A DNA stretch of 64,000 nucleotides from Nostoc sp. FACHB-892 (GTDB lineage Bacteria > Cyanobacteriota > Cyanobacteriia > Cyanobacteriales > Nostocaceae). The translations under genes and the position numbers were made by a program. The notes beneath the pieces are model-generated. The model was not told the origin of the DNA. It made no database searches and was given only the letters and a program-made list of their open reading frames with translations. The stretch spans positions 35,623 to 99,622 of the forward strand of contig NZ_JACJTR010000027.1 in assembly GCF_014698795.1 (NCBI RefSeq). Direction: 5' to 3'. Positions 51,131 to 59,427 of this stretch are shown here, piece by piece. The stretch's first letter is position 1; every line of letters starts with the position of its first letter.

Positions 51131-51253
51131 CTGTTGAATTAGCGCAGGGCCGGCAAGAGCAATATCTCCAATGGGCTATTCGGTGTCGCGCTCTGTGTTA
51201 ATATACAATATTTATCAAAATTCATAATTCAAGAATAATTCTCATAGTCATAA

Positions 51254-51610
51254 TTACTGTTGAGATAAAAATGGTTCAAATGATTGATAAGCCTCATAAT
51301 TACGAAAATGTCTAGCGTATAAGTCAACACCATCACTAGCCAATTCAAAGCCATCATCTAATACTGAATTCACATCTATTACTTTTTTTAAAGACCAGAT
51401 AATAGTTTCTCTATCCACATTTTTATAGCTTACTTCTTCTTTTTTTGCATAACTTATAGCCTTTTCTTTGGCTTTTTCTAAAGAATTAGATTTTAGCAAA
51501 ACAAAGCATTCCTGGTACAACGGTTGATAATCGGGTGCATCGGAGGATGATTCATAAAGAATTACGGCAATGTAGAAGGATTCCGTTTTATCTGCACTTT
51601 CGGGTTTCAT
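51254..51610 (-). CDS. DUF4288 protein
   Basis: 118 residues. FYIAVILYESSSDAP, CFVLLKSNSLEKAKEKAISYAKKEE, TIIWSLKKVIDVNSVLDD and GVDLYARHF follow the DUF4288 pattern, in which a short beta-rich chain ends in a DG-x-E/D-x-Y-x-R segment. Function unknown; such small proteins are often found near toxins or mobile genes. The fragment just upstream on the same strand (51631-51815) may be the remains of a partner. Start ATG 51610, stop at 51254. Confidence 0.75.
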   Translation of the reverse strand: MKPESADKTESFYIAVILYESSSDAPDYQPLYQECFVLLKSNSLEKAKEKAISYAKKEEVSYKNVDRETIIWSLKKVIDVNSVLDDGFELASDGVDLYARHFRNYEAYQSFEPFLSQQ

Positions 51611-51630
51611 ACAATTTCCTTCAATATTAC

Positions 51631-51815
51631 TTACTTATTGAATCTATCATCATTCAATAACTTCCAAACCCTTTTACCGGGGGCTGATTTATCATTTTTG
51701 ATATCTTCTAAATAAGAGTTTAAATACTGGCTGGGAAACTCCCGTCTAATTGATGCTTTGCAGCACGTACTAATGAAAGTATCAGCAAATAAACTTAGTT
51801 GCCGTTTGCTTCACA
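51631..51815 (-). pseudogene. C-terminal gene fragment, family not identified
   Basis: Minus-strand translation ending at TAA 51631-51633 gives a charged chain: SIRREFPSQYLNSYLEDI, then KNDKSAPGKRVWKLLNDDRFNK. It is open for about 60 codons from a stop near 51816, with no start codon in a sensible position. The composition looks like a real protein end, not random sequence. It lies 21 bases upstream of the DUF4288 gene on the same strand. Confidence 0.45.
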
Positions 51816-52078
51816 ACTGCCATCTGGTCTAACTTGACTTATTACCAAGGACAGCTTGAATAAATGTGCATTCAATGAATATATTACAGTCTGGGAATGG
51901 GTAGGCATCGGTTGCAGAACCAATCCCACAACGAAAAGACCGAGCAGTGGGTTAGGTAGAGGTTTTTGTAGCATCAGGAAACAAATCCTTTTTAATTACA
52001 AATTATTTTGACACTTGCGCTACGATATCCCCTATTGCCTTTGTGCAATGTATATGAGGAGTAGTAAAGGTCAACAAC
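51816..52078. other. Spacer upstream of the NahK-like gene
   Basis: No gene or strong structure beyond the fragment described above. GAGGAG at about 52053-52058 is too far from the ATG at 52079 to be its ribosome-binding site; AAAGG at 52066-52070 is closer. Confidence 0.4.
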
Positions 52079-53197
52079 ATGACAGAAGAATTCAATACAC
52101 AGTGTGCAGAAAATGTAGTTGCGATCGCAGATCAATTCGCTAGGGTGGGGAAAGTTACAGACGTTAAAGCATTTGGAAGTGGTAATATCAATGACACCTT
52201 TTTGGCGGCTCTAGATTCTTCAGAAGAGCAACATTTTGTCCTGCAACGCATCAATACGCAGGTATTTCGGCAGCCACAACTGATTATGCAGAATATGTGT
52301 ACCTTCACTGAGCATGTTCGCAAACGGTTACAGCATACACCCCTGAATCGTCGCTGGGAAGTGCCACGCGTACTGTTGACTAAGGATGCTCAAGACCACT
52401 GGAGGGATGCAAACGGCTCCTTTTGGCGGGCGATCAGCTTTATTGAAGGCTCCCAGTCTTACGATACTATGCGCGATCGCTCACACGCCAAAGAAATCGG
52501 TTATGCCTTGGGGATGTTCCACAATCTGATTAGCGATTTGCCACCAGAAAAGCTAGCCGACACGCTTCAAGGGTTCCATATTACACCGCTTTATCTCCAG
52601 CATTACGAGGAAGTGTTGGCGAAAAGTAGTGCTAGTCAATCTTCGGAAGTTAATTATTGTTTGCAGTTTGTTAGCGATCGCCAAACCTTTGCACATATTC
52701 TAGAAAATGCCAAAATTGAAGGCAAGCTACCCTTGCGTTTGATGCACGGCGATCCAAAAATTAATAATGTCATGTTTGACATTGCTACCCAGCAAGCCGT
52801 CAGCGTCATCGACCTGGACACCGTGAAACCCGGTCTGGTACATTACGACATTGGTGATTGCTTGCGATCGGGTTGCAATCCGGCTGGAGAAGAAACCGAG
52901 AATTGGGATAGTGTTTATTTCGATACCGACTTGTGCCAGGGAATCTTACAAGGTTATCTTTCGGTGGCAAAAGCATTTCTGACTGAGAATGACTATGCAT
53001 ATATATACGATGCAATTCGTCTCATCGCCTTTGAACTAGGATTGAGGTTTTTTGCTGATTATTTAGCAGGGAATGTCTACTTCAAAGTCAAGCATCCAGA
53101 ACATAACTTGGCAAGAGCGATCGTTCAGTTTAAGCTTACCGAAAGTATTGAATCGCAAGAAACGCAAATTTGCAACATTATTAAAGATATGAAATGA
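52079..53197 (+). CDS. APH-fold sugar kinase, N-acetylhexosamine 1-kinase (NahK)-like
   Basis: 372 residues of the aminoglycoside-phosphotransferase/choline-kinase fold. AFGSGNINDTFLA near residue 37, FVLQRINTQVF and EHVRKRL resemble N-acetylhexosamine 1-kinase proteins of bifidobacteria and other bacteria more than drug-resistance kinases. The catalytic loop is LMHGDPKINNVMFD and the metal-binding Asp lies in VIDLDTV. The expected reaction is ATP-dependent 1-phosphorylation of GlcNAc/GalNAc or a related sugar. The last four bases overlap the start of the DOMON-like gene, indicating coupled translation. Confidence 0.82.
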   Translation: MTEEFNTQCAENVVAIADQFARVGKVTDVKAFGSGNINDTFLAALDSSEEQHFVLQRINTQVFRQPQLIMQNMCTFTEHVRKRLQHTPLNRRWEVPRVLLTKDAQDHWRDANGSFWRAISFIEGSQSYDTMRDRSHAKEIGYALGMFHNLISDLPPEKLADTLQGFHITPLYLQHYEEVLAKSSASQSSEVNYCLQFVSDRQTFAHILENAKIEGKLPLRLMHGDPKINNVMFDIATQQAVSVIDLDTVKPGLVHYDIGDCLRSGCNPAGEETENWDSVYFDTDLCQGILQGYLSVAKAFLTENDYAYIYDAIRLIAFELGLRFFADYLAGNVYFKVKHPEHNLARAIVQFKLTESIESQETQICNIIKDMK

Positions 53198-53736
53198 ACC
53201 ACCAGACATTTTCCCTACAACCCTTTCCTTCTACAAAATCCCTGCCTAATTTGAAAATTGCAGGTAATATTGCCAGAAATGGTAATAAACTTACTATCTG
53301 CAATATGCTTGGAGGCGATTTAAAAGAAATCGTAATTCCTCCACCATCAAACACACCATCACGCAAGCACGAATTGTGGCAAGACACTTGCTTTGAGTTT
53401 TTCCTTGGCATCAAAGATTCTGCACGGTATTGGGAATTCAACCTCTCCCCCGCCGGACATTGGAATGTTTATCGCTTTGATGGATACCGTCAAGGAATGC
53501 AAGAGGAAAAAGCTTTTACAATACTTCCCTGTAATATTCAAAATCAAACGAATGGTTTAATACTTGTGTTGGATGTAGATTTGGATAAAATCATCTCTGT
53601 GGAGCAAGCTATTGAAGTTGCCATTACGACTGTTATTAAAGATAAAGATGGTGAGATAACTTACTGGGCGTTAACTCATCAAGGCGCAGAGGCTGACTTT
53701 CATCTGCGGGATAGTTTCATAGTTGAGTTGTGCTAG
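53194..53736 (+). CDS. DOMON-like carbohydrate-binding-fold protein
   Basis: 180 residues without a signal peptide. RKHELWQDTCFEFFLG and YWEFNLSPAGHWNVYRFDGYRQGM are hallmark segments of the DOMON-like/CBM9-type family found in cyanobacterial hypothetical proteins. A beta-sandwich fold is expected. The start overlaps the NahK-like kinase gene by four bases (ATGA), so the two are made together; sugar binding linked to the kinase substrate is a reasonable but untested idea. Confidence 0.8.
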   Translation: MNHQTFSLQPFPSTKSLPNLKIAGNIARNGNKLTICNMLGGDLKEIVIPPPSNTPSRKHELWQDTCFEFFLGIKDSARYWEFNLSPAGHWNVYRFDGYRQGMQEEKAFTILPCNIQNQTNGLILVLDVDLDKIISVEQAIEVAITTVIKDKDGEITYWALTHQGAEADFHLRDSFIVELC

Positions 53737-54173
53737 TGGTAGATCAGTTAATTAAATTAGTAGAGCTAACTACAACTTTTCATTCATTGGTAGCGAATCC
53801 TCCGCGTACCTTTGCGCTTACCTCTGCGCCCCTCTGCGTTTAAATTTCAACCCTCAATTCGCCCCGTCAACAAAGAGTAAAGGCAATTTTAATAAATATA
53901 CCTGTTTCAAATCGCCGCTTGAATATTTTAAAAGTGCGATCGCACTAGCAAAAAGAAAAAATAGATTAAATATCTAACCCATAGCGGTATTTACACATTT
54001 GCTCTTTCATGCAGTTTTATGGTTTGCTTGTATACAATGAACAATAATTAGTAACGTTATTTTAGGACGCAAAATAAACTAATTTGCTTATTTCGCTTGA
54101 TAGAGTTAATTCAACCTTAAAAAGGCAAAATATAAGTTAGATAGCTAAAAAGCAAATTATCAACTGTTAATTT
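53737..54173. other. Intergenic region before hflX
   Basis: 437 bases. A low-complexity stretch of CTTTGCGCTTACCTCTGCG-type repeats lies at about 53808-53841 and a GTGCGATCGCAC palindrome at 53935-53946. The rest is AT-rich. No gene seen. Confidence 0.5.
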
Positions 54174-55862
54174 ATGCAAAAGATTTATGGCAATACTCAC
54201 GGGATAAAAGCTAGTCAAATAAAACAATTACAACGGCTTTACGAGCAAAATCAACCGGCAGATAGATTAGTTACACCAGAATTTGCTCAAGCCTTAGCTG
54301 TAATTAGTAAAGAAATTCATCACCCGATTTGTTGTTATATTAATCGGCGTGGGCAAGTTATCCGAATTGCTGTAGGAACACCTAATCAAACTCAAATTCC
54401 AGCTGAAGAATTACCCCGCCGCAGTGCTGAACGCTTAAGCGGAATCCGTTGTGTTGCTACTCAATTTAAATCAGCAGCCCCTGATGAAGCATCGTTGATC
54501 GCAATGATGCGTCAGCGCTTAGACGCTCTTGTTATATTAACCACGATTGATAGCGAAGTAAAAGAAGCTTTTCTAACTTACCTTTTTCCTGATCCAGAAA
54601 GTCCTTGGGTAATTTCACCTCCTCTAAGTTTGGATGACTTAACCGAACAAGAATTTGATGAGCTAGTTCACGAATGGGAGAGAGAAATTGCTGATGCTGG
54701 GGATGGAATATTCCTATCTCAAGAAATTGTCTCTGACCAAGACAGGGTGTTGCTGGTAGGAGTGCAGACAGAAGATGTATCTGTCCAACGGTTTGAAGAT
54801 GGGCTAGCAGAACTAGTGCGTTTGGTGGAAAGCGCTAAGGGTATTGTACTGGATATAATGCGGCAAAAGCGCGATCGCATCCATCCTCAAACAGTAGTTG
54901 GTAAGGGAAAAATTGAAGAAATCACCCTTTTGGCTCAAAAACTAAGAGCTAATCTAATCGTTTTTGACCGAGATATTTCTGCATCTCAAGCCCGCAACTT
55001 AGAACAAGAGATTGGCATCCGAGTTGTAGACCGCACGGAAGTAATTCTAGATATTTTCGCTCAACGCGCTCGCACTCAAGAGGGTAAATTACAAGTAGAG
55101 CTAGCGCAACTCGAATATATGTTACCTCGGCTGCGCGGTCGTGGTCAGGAAATGTCTCGATTAGGTGCGGGGATTGGTACGCGAGGCCCTGGTGAAACAA
55201 AACTAGAGACGGAACGGCGAACCATTCAACGGCGAATTGGTCAACTACAAGAAGAAGTAAACCAATTACAAGCACATCGCGCCCGCATTAGACAACAACG
55301 ACAACAGCAAGAAATTCCGGTTCTGGCATTAGTTGGCTATACCAATGCTGGTAAATCTACTCTGCTAAATGTGTTAACTAATGCAGAAGTTTACACCGCA
55401 GATCAACTATTTGCTACCCTCGACCCCACAACCCGCAAGGTAGTAATTACAGAACCAGAAACACAACAACGCAGGTCGATTCTGCTCACAGATACTGTAG
55501 GGTTTATTCACGAACTCCCGCCACCACTGATGGATGCATTTCGCGCCACATTGGAGGAAGTAGTTGAGGCAGATGCCATGATTCATGTTGTGGATTTGTC
55601 CCATCCAGCTTGGGAAAGCCATATTGCGAGTGTTCTGGAAATACTCGAAGAAATGCCTGAGATTCCAGACAAAAGTTTCATTGCTTTTAACAAGGTTGAC
55701 CAAGTAGATAGCGAAACCTTGGTTAGAGTTCAACAAGAGTATCCCGAAGCTGTGTTTATATCAGCAACCCAGCGCTTGGGTTTAGAGACTTTCAAAATGC
55801 GATCGCTACAACTAATTGACGAACCCGTTAAAGCGATTGCAGTCCCACAAAATTCATACTAA
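54174..55862 (+). CDS. hflX: Ribosome-associated GTPase HflX
   Basis: 562 residues, longer than E. coli HflX because of a ~170-residue N-terminal extension that is typical of cyanobacterial forms. The HflX N-domain spans about 195-370 (GKGKIEEI, LIVFDRDISASQARNL, RTEVILDIFAQRA, GIGTRGPGETKLE) and the G-domain 380-540, with G1 GYTNAGKST, G3 DTVGF and G4 NKVD. It binds the 50S subunit and rescues stalled or heat-damaged ribosomes. A coiled-coil segment (QLQEEVNQLQ) precedes the G-domain. The next gene starts 15 bases after its stop. Confidence 0.96.
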   Translation: MQKIYGNTHGIKASQIKQLQRLYEQNQPADRLVTPEFAQALAVISKEIHHPICCYINRRGQVIRIAVGTPNQTQIPAEELPRRSAERLSGIRCVATQFKSAAPDEASLIAMMRQRLDALVILTTIDSEVKEAFLTYLFPDPESPWVISPPLSLDDLTEQEFDELVHEWEREIADAGDGIFLSQEIVSDQDRVLLVGVQTEDVSVQRFEDGLAELVRLVESAKGIVLDIMRQKRDRIHPQTVVGKGKIEEITLLAQKLRANLIVFDRDISASQARNLEQEIGIRVVDRTEVILDIFAQRARTQEGKLQVELAQLEYMLPRLRGRGQEMSRLGAGIGTRGPGETKLETERRTIQRRIGQLQEEVNQLQAHRARIRQQRQQQEIPVLALVGYTNAGKSTLLNVLTNAEVYTADQLFATLDPTTRKVVITEPETQQRRSILLTDTVGFIHELPPPLMDAFRATLEEVVEADAMIHVVDLSHPAWESHIASVLEILEEMPEIPDKSFIAFNKVDQVDSETLVRVQQEYPEAVFISATQRLGLETFKMRSLQLIDEPVKAIAVPQNSY

Positions 55863-55876
55863 CCAAAGGAAATTAT

Positions 55877-56749
55877 ATGACACCGACCATCATTGTTCAC
55901 GGTGGGGCAAAAACTATCACAGACGATAAAGTTGCAGCCAACAATGCAGGCTGTACAGCAGCAGCAGAAGCTGGTTGGGCAGTGCTAATCAGTGGAGGTA
56001 GCGCCGCAGAAGCTGTTGAAGCAGCTATTCGAGTTCTCGAAAGTGACCAGACATTTAACGCTGGTCTTGGCGCAACTCTCAACAGCGACGGAGAGGTGGA
56101 GTTAGACGCGGCGATCATGGAAGGCTCATTAAGTTGGGGAGCGATCGCAGCAGCTCAGGGTATCCGTCATCCCATCTCCATAGCACGACAGATTATGGAT
56201 GATAAACCCAGGCTGCTAGTGGCGCGGGGTGCAGAACGCTTTGCCGCAGACAATGGAGCCGAAATGTGTAAAAAAGAAGACTTGATAGCTGATGAACAGT
56301 GGCAGCAGTGGAAGGAGGATCAAAAAGTAATTGATCGCCCCAATACTGTAGGTTGTGTGGCTTTGGATGCTAGCGGCATCCTCGCTGCTGGCACTTCAAC
56401 TGGCGGTACTACGAAGCAGCAAAGTGGTCGCGTCGGTGACACTGCGCTTGTTGGCTGTGGCTTGTACGCTGACAATAAATTTGGCGGTTGCTCAACAACA
56501 GGTGATGGCGAGTCAATTATCCCCGTGGTTTTGGCTAAAACTGCGATCGATTTCTTGACTGGAGACAGACACCCAGACGAAGCAGCGCAGATGGCAATTG
56601 ACACTTTGGCATCTAAAGTTAAAGGTGAAGCTGGGTGCATCCTTATAGATCGTCAAGGACGCGTTGGCTGGGCGTATAACTCATCACACATGGCTTGCGC
56701 TTATATGACCGAAGGACAAGACAAGGTGGCTTTCTTTACCAAGAAATAA
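55877..56749 (+). CDS. Isoaspartyl peptidase / plant-type L-asparaginase
   Basis: 290 residues of the Ntn-hydrolase family (IaaA type). TIIVHGGAKTI begins the alpha chain, and autoproteolysis is expected before Thr in DRPNTVGCVALD to expose the nucleophile. GTSTGGTTKQQSGRVGDTALVGCGLYAD and STTGDGESII are the substrate-binding segments. It removes beta-aspartyl residues or hydrolyses asparagine; in cyanobacteria this activity also finishes degradation of beta-Asp-Arg from cyanophycin. Translated after hflX in a likely two-gene unit (15-base gap with AAAGGA). Confidence 0.94.
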   Translation: MTPTIIVHGGAKTITDDKVAANNAGCTAAAEAGWAVLISGGSAAEAVEAAIRVLESDQTFNAGLGATLNSDGEVELDAAIMEGSLSWGAIAAAQGIRHPISIARQIMDDKPRLLVARGAERFAADNGAEMCKKEDLIADEQWQQWKEDQKVIDRPNTVGCVALDASGILAAGTSTGGTTKQQSGRVGDTALVGCGLYADNKFGGCSTTGDGESIIPVVLAKTAIDFLTGDRHPDEAAQMAIDTLASKVKGEAGCILIDRQGRVGWAYNSSHMACAYMTEGQDKVAFFTKK

Positions 56750-56938
56750 ATAACTCATACCAATTCGTAATGGGTTACGCTACGGTAATACGTAGTTAAT
56801 GAAGCTAAACTACATCTGAGTTTTCAAGTTTGAATATACAGCTTTGTTTGTTAAAGTTGGTGTTACTTGGAAATTCGGAAAACTTGTTTAATATAAACAA
56901 CCACATCCACAAAGGGATGCGGTTTCTTGGAGGAGTAG

Positions 56939-58207
56939 ATGTCAAAATACGACTTTCATTATTTTCAAGGAAGTACACTTTCTGATCTGTTTGCTCAAGA
57001 TATTACAGATGCATCTTATGGGTTTATTTTAAATTACCCTGCAACTGCCAGTTGGGCTGCTTATCCCAACCGAAAAAAATATTTTATTCAAGATGGCAGT
57101 AGTGAAGCCACCAAAACCTCCTTCGACAAGATTTGTCAGAAGGAACCTTGGAAAAATCTGGCTGTGTTAGGCGATCGCATTCCCGGAATTGTGATTATTC
57201 CACCGCCAATATCGCTAATTGGCTACTGGCAAGAGCATTTCGGCTTCAGTCACTCGAATACGTCAATGATGGATTGCTCGACTTATCTAGATGATCTCAG
57301 CCACAGCAAACGCTTTGACAAACTCATTAGTCTATTTCCCTTTGATCACCTCAAACCTGAAAAACACGCTGTTGATCCAGACACTCATTACCGCTTACTC
57401 AGCAAAGTAACCCTAGCCGAATTGGGAGTGCAATGCCCAAAATACAAGAGCTACAATCTACACCAAGTAAATATCGAAGACATTCAGTTACCACAATACC
57501 CCTACTTAATTAAAACCTCCCACGGACTCTCAGGAGAAGGCACTTATATCATCAAAAGCCCCAGCGATTTAAACTACTGTTTTGAAGAAATCAGGAAATA
57601 TCTTGATATTAAGTTGCTCGATACAATTATTGTTTCAGAGTTCGTCAAAAATGAGGTGCAGAATTACTGCGTACAGTTCTATATCAATAAAGTAGGAGAC
57701 ATAACCCTGATTGGCACTACCAGCCAACTAGTCACTCCAGAAGGCAACTATTTAGGCGGACTGATTGACTACCGCAACACTGACATGAGCAAGTTCTTTG
57801 AGATGATTGCCAACCTTGGTCAGTATGCTCACAAACAAGGCTATTTTGGCGTGATTGGCTTTGATGTGCTGGAAGATAAAGACGGACAATTTTATGCGAT
57901 CGATGCTAATTTCCGAGTCAATGGCTCGACTCCGTTGTGCTTGCAGCGTAATACCCTATTAGGGCTGGGAAAGGGAGTAGCTAAGTATTCCAGTGACTAC
58001 CGCATGGAAGGAACATTGGATTCAATTCTAGTCACCTTAAAACCAGAACTAGATCGCAAGGATTTGATTATTCTGTCAGCTTTAGAAAAGGTCAAATACG
58101 GAAAAATCTTCACCGAAATTTATGCGATCGTTACTGGAGAAACTATCCAGGAAATGCAGCATATTGAGCATAAATTACACGATAAGGGATTACAATGGCT
58201 CCATTAG
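56939..58207 (+). CDS. ATP-grasp family ligase-like protein
   Basis: 422 residues. The ATP-grasp core is visible at about 175-350: YPYLIKTSHGLSGEGTYII (nucleotide-binding loop), IIVSEFVKNEVQNYCVQFYI, LVTPEGNYLGGLIDY, GVIGFDVLEDKDGQFYAIDANFRVNGS with the Mg-binding Asp/Asn. An N-terminal ~150-residue domain is unrecognised. The family joins a carboxylate to an amine or thiol via an acyl-phosphate. Preceded by GGAGG. It is followed by a methyltransferase and an opposing MFS transporter, a layout seen in small natural-product loci, but the product cannot be named. Confidence 0.82.
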   Translation: MSKYDFHYFQGSTLSDLFAQDITDASYGFILNYPATASWAAYPNRKKYFIQDGSSEATKTSFDKICQKEPWKNLAVLGDRIPGIVIIPPPISLIGYWQEHFGFSHSNTSMMDCSTYLDDLSHSKRFDKLISLFPFDHLKPEKHAVDPDTHYRLLSKVTLAELGVQCPKYKSYNLHQVNIEDIQLPQYPYLIKTSHGLSGEGTYIIKSPSDLNYCFEEIRKYLDIKLLDTIIVSEFVKNEVQNYCVQFYINKVGDITLIGTTSQLVTPEGNYLGGLIDYRNTDMSKFFEMIANLGQYAHKQGYFGVIGFDVLEDKDGQFYAIDANFRVNGSTPLCLQRNTLLGLGKGVAKYSSDYRMEGTLDSILVTLKPELDRKDLIILSALEKVKYGKIFTEIYAIVTGETIQEMQHIEHKLHDKGLQWLH

Positions 58208-58227
58208 GACTTCCAACTAAAAAAATA

Positions 58228-58255
58228 TCCCACCCCGTTTAGGGCAGGGGGATGA
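58228..58255 (+). terminator. Imperfect hairpin after the ATP-grasp gene
   Basis: ATCCCACCCCG and GGGCAGGGGGAT can pair with small bulges, 20 bases past the stop. It could be a terminator or a relic hairpin of an IS200/IS605-type element; no transposase remains. Confidence 0.35.
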
Positions 58256-58417
58256 ATAGTCGGATTAAATCCAAAAATTAGGATAATTTATTTTTTGGAG
58301 TTCCCTTAAAAAGTGCCAATTTTGAGATTTGGCGTTATATAGATTTACTTATCTATCGTTGAAATTTGTGTCTGACCATTAATTACATCATCTGAATTAT
58401 CCAAACCCGTAATGTTG

Positions 58418-58582
58418 TTATCGAGGTCCTTTTTTTTCAGTAACTTCAGTTCTCAATTTTGAGTTGAGTGCTGTTTTTGGGCACAAAAAACTTGCTTCTA
58501 GGGTAATGCTTTCGGCATCCTTTACTGGGCTAATTTTGAAACTCACTTCCGTTTGTGGTTTCGGTTTAGGAGTGTTATTGAG
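58418..58582 (-). pseudogene. 54-codon coding-like fragment, family not identified
   Basis: Minus-strand frame ending at TAA 58418 encodes TEVSFKISPVKDAESITL, then EASFLCPKTALNSKLRTEV, with a lysine-rich end. No ATG start; a GTG within the frame could give 42 residues. Alternating hydrophobic residues suggest a beta-rich domain end. Probably the surviving 3' end of a lost gene. Confidence 0.35.
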
Positions 58583-58691
58583 TCAACACTGTTGTATTTA
58601 ACAGAGGTTAATTGAGGAATTATGCATTTGCCGAAGATAAGTAAATGTAGGATAATTTTACTCACCAAAATGTAGCCATTTCTGAGTCAAT

Positions 58692-59315
58692 ATGAGTGTT
58701 CAAGCCGCATACGATAATTGGTCAACCACCTATGATGCTGATCAAAACCTGACCCGCGATCTGGATCAAATCATTACTAAAGAAATTTTAATGCGTTTGA
58801 AATGTAAATCAATCGTTGAAATTGGCTGTGGTACAGGCAAAAATACTTTGCTTTTATCACAAATTGCCCAAACAGTCTATGCAATCGATTTTTCAGCAGC
58901 CATGCTCGAGAAGGCGAAAGAGAAAGTAAATTCAGTCAACGTGACGTTCATTACCGCAGACATTACAAATCAATGGATTTGCGGCAACGAGTCTATTGAT
59001 TTGATCACCTGTAATCTTGTTCTAGAACACATCAAAGATTTGTCAAAAATTTTTTTAGAAGCCTCCCGTGTACTCGTTCCAGGAGGATACTTTTTCATTT
59101 GTGAACTTCATCCATTCAGACAGTATCGAGGCACACAAGCTAATTTTCAAAGAGATCAAGAAGTGATTAAAATCCCAGCATTTATACATCACCTATCAGA
59201 TTTTTTTCAGGCAGCCAAAAATTATGGTTTCCGGCTTGAGGATTTCAACGAGTGGTGGCATGAGCAAGACCAAAATAAACCACCCAGACTTGTATCATTC
59301 TTGTTCAAAAAGTGA
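58692..59315 (+). CDS. Class I SAM-dependent methyltransferase
   Basis: 207 residues of the Methyltransf_11/25 type. SIVEIGCGTGKNTLLL is SAM motif I, VYAIDFSAAMLEKAKEKV gives the acidic ribose-binding residue, ITADI and ITCNLVLEHIKDLS are motifs II-III/IV, and SRVLVPGGYFFICELHP is the post-motif strand. The C-terminal region (FIHHLSDFFQAAKNYGF) is typical of small-molecule methyltransferases. Start ATG 58692 with a weak site. It may modify the product of the ATP-grasp enzyme upstream. Confidence 0.9.
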   Translation: MSVQAAYDNWSTTYDADQNLTRDLDQIITKEILMRLKCKSIVEIGCGTGKNTLLLSQIAQTVYAIDFSAAMLEKAKEKVNSVNVTFITADITNQWICGNESIDLITCNLVLEHIKDLSKIFLEASRVLVPGGYFFICELHPFRQYRGTQANFQRDQEVIKIPAFIHHLSDFFQAAKNYGFRLEDFNEWWHEQDQNKPPRLVSFLFKK

Positions 59316-59427
59316 ATCTTAATAATGAAATTGATCATGCGTGAATTTTGAATTGTTTTGACGGCTGGTATATTTTTTCAAGGCTTGTGCCTAAACTGTA
59401 AACTCTGCCAATACCTGCATGAATACC

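Larger units (their letters stand above)
58208..58691. other. Intergenic region with hairpin and gene fragment
   Basis: Just after the ATP-grasp stop an imperfect hairpin (58228-58255, ATCCCACCCCG paired with CAGGGGGAT-like sequence) may terminate transcription or be an IS200/IS605-like end. A coding-like minus-strand fragment lies at 58418-58582. No intact gene. Confidence 0.5.

Noticed and set aside
58228..58255. Hairpin considered as an IS200/IS605 end
   Set aside because: No transposase, no second end identified; reported only as a terminator-like hairpin.
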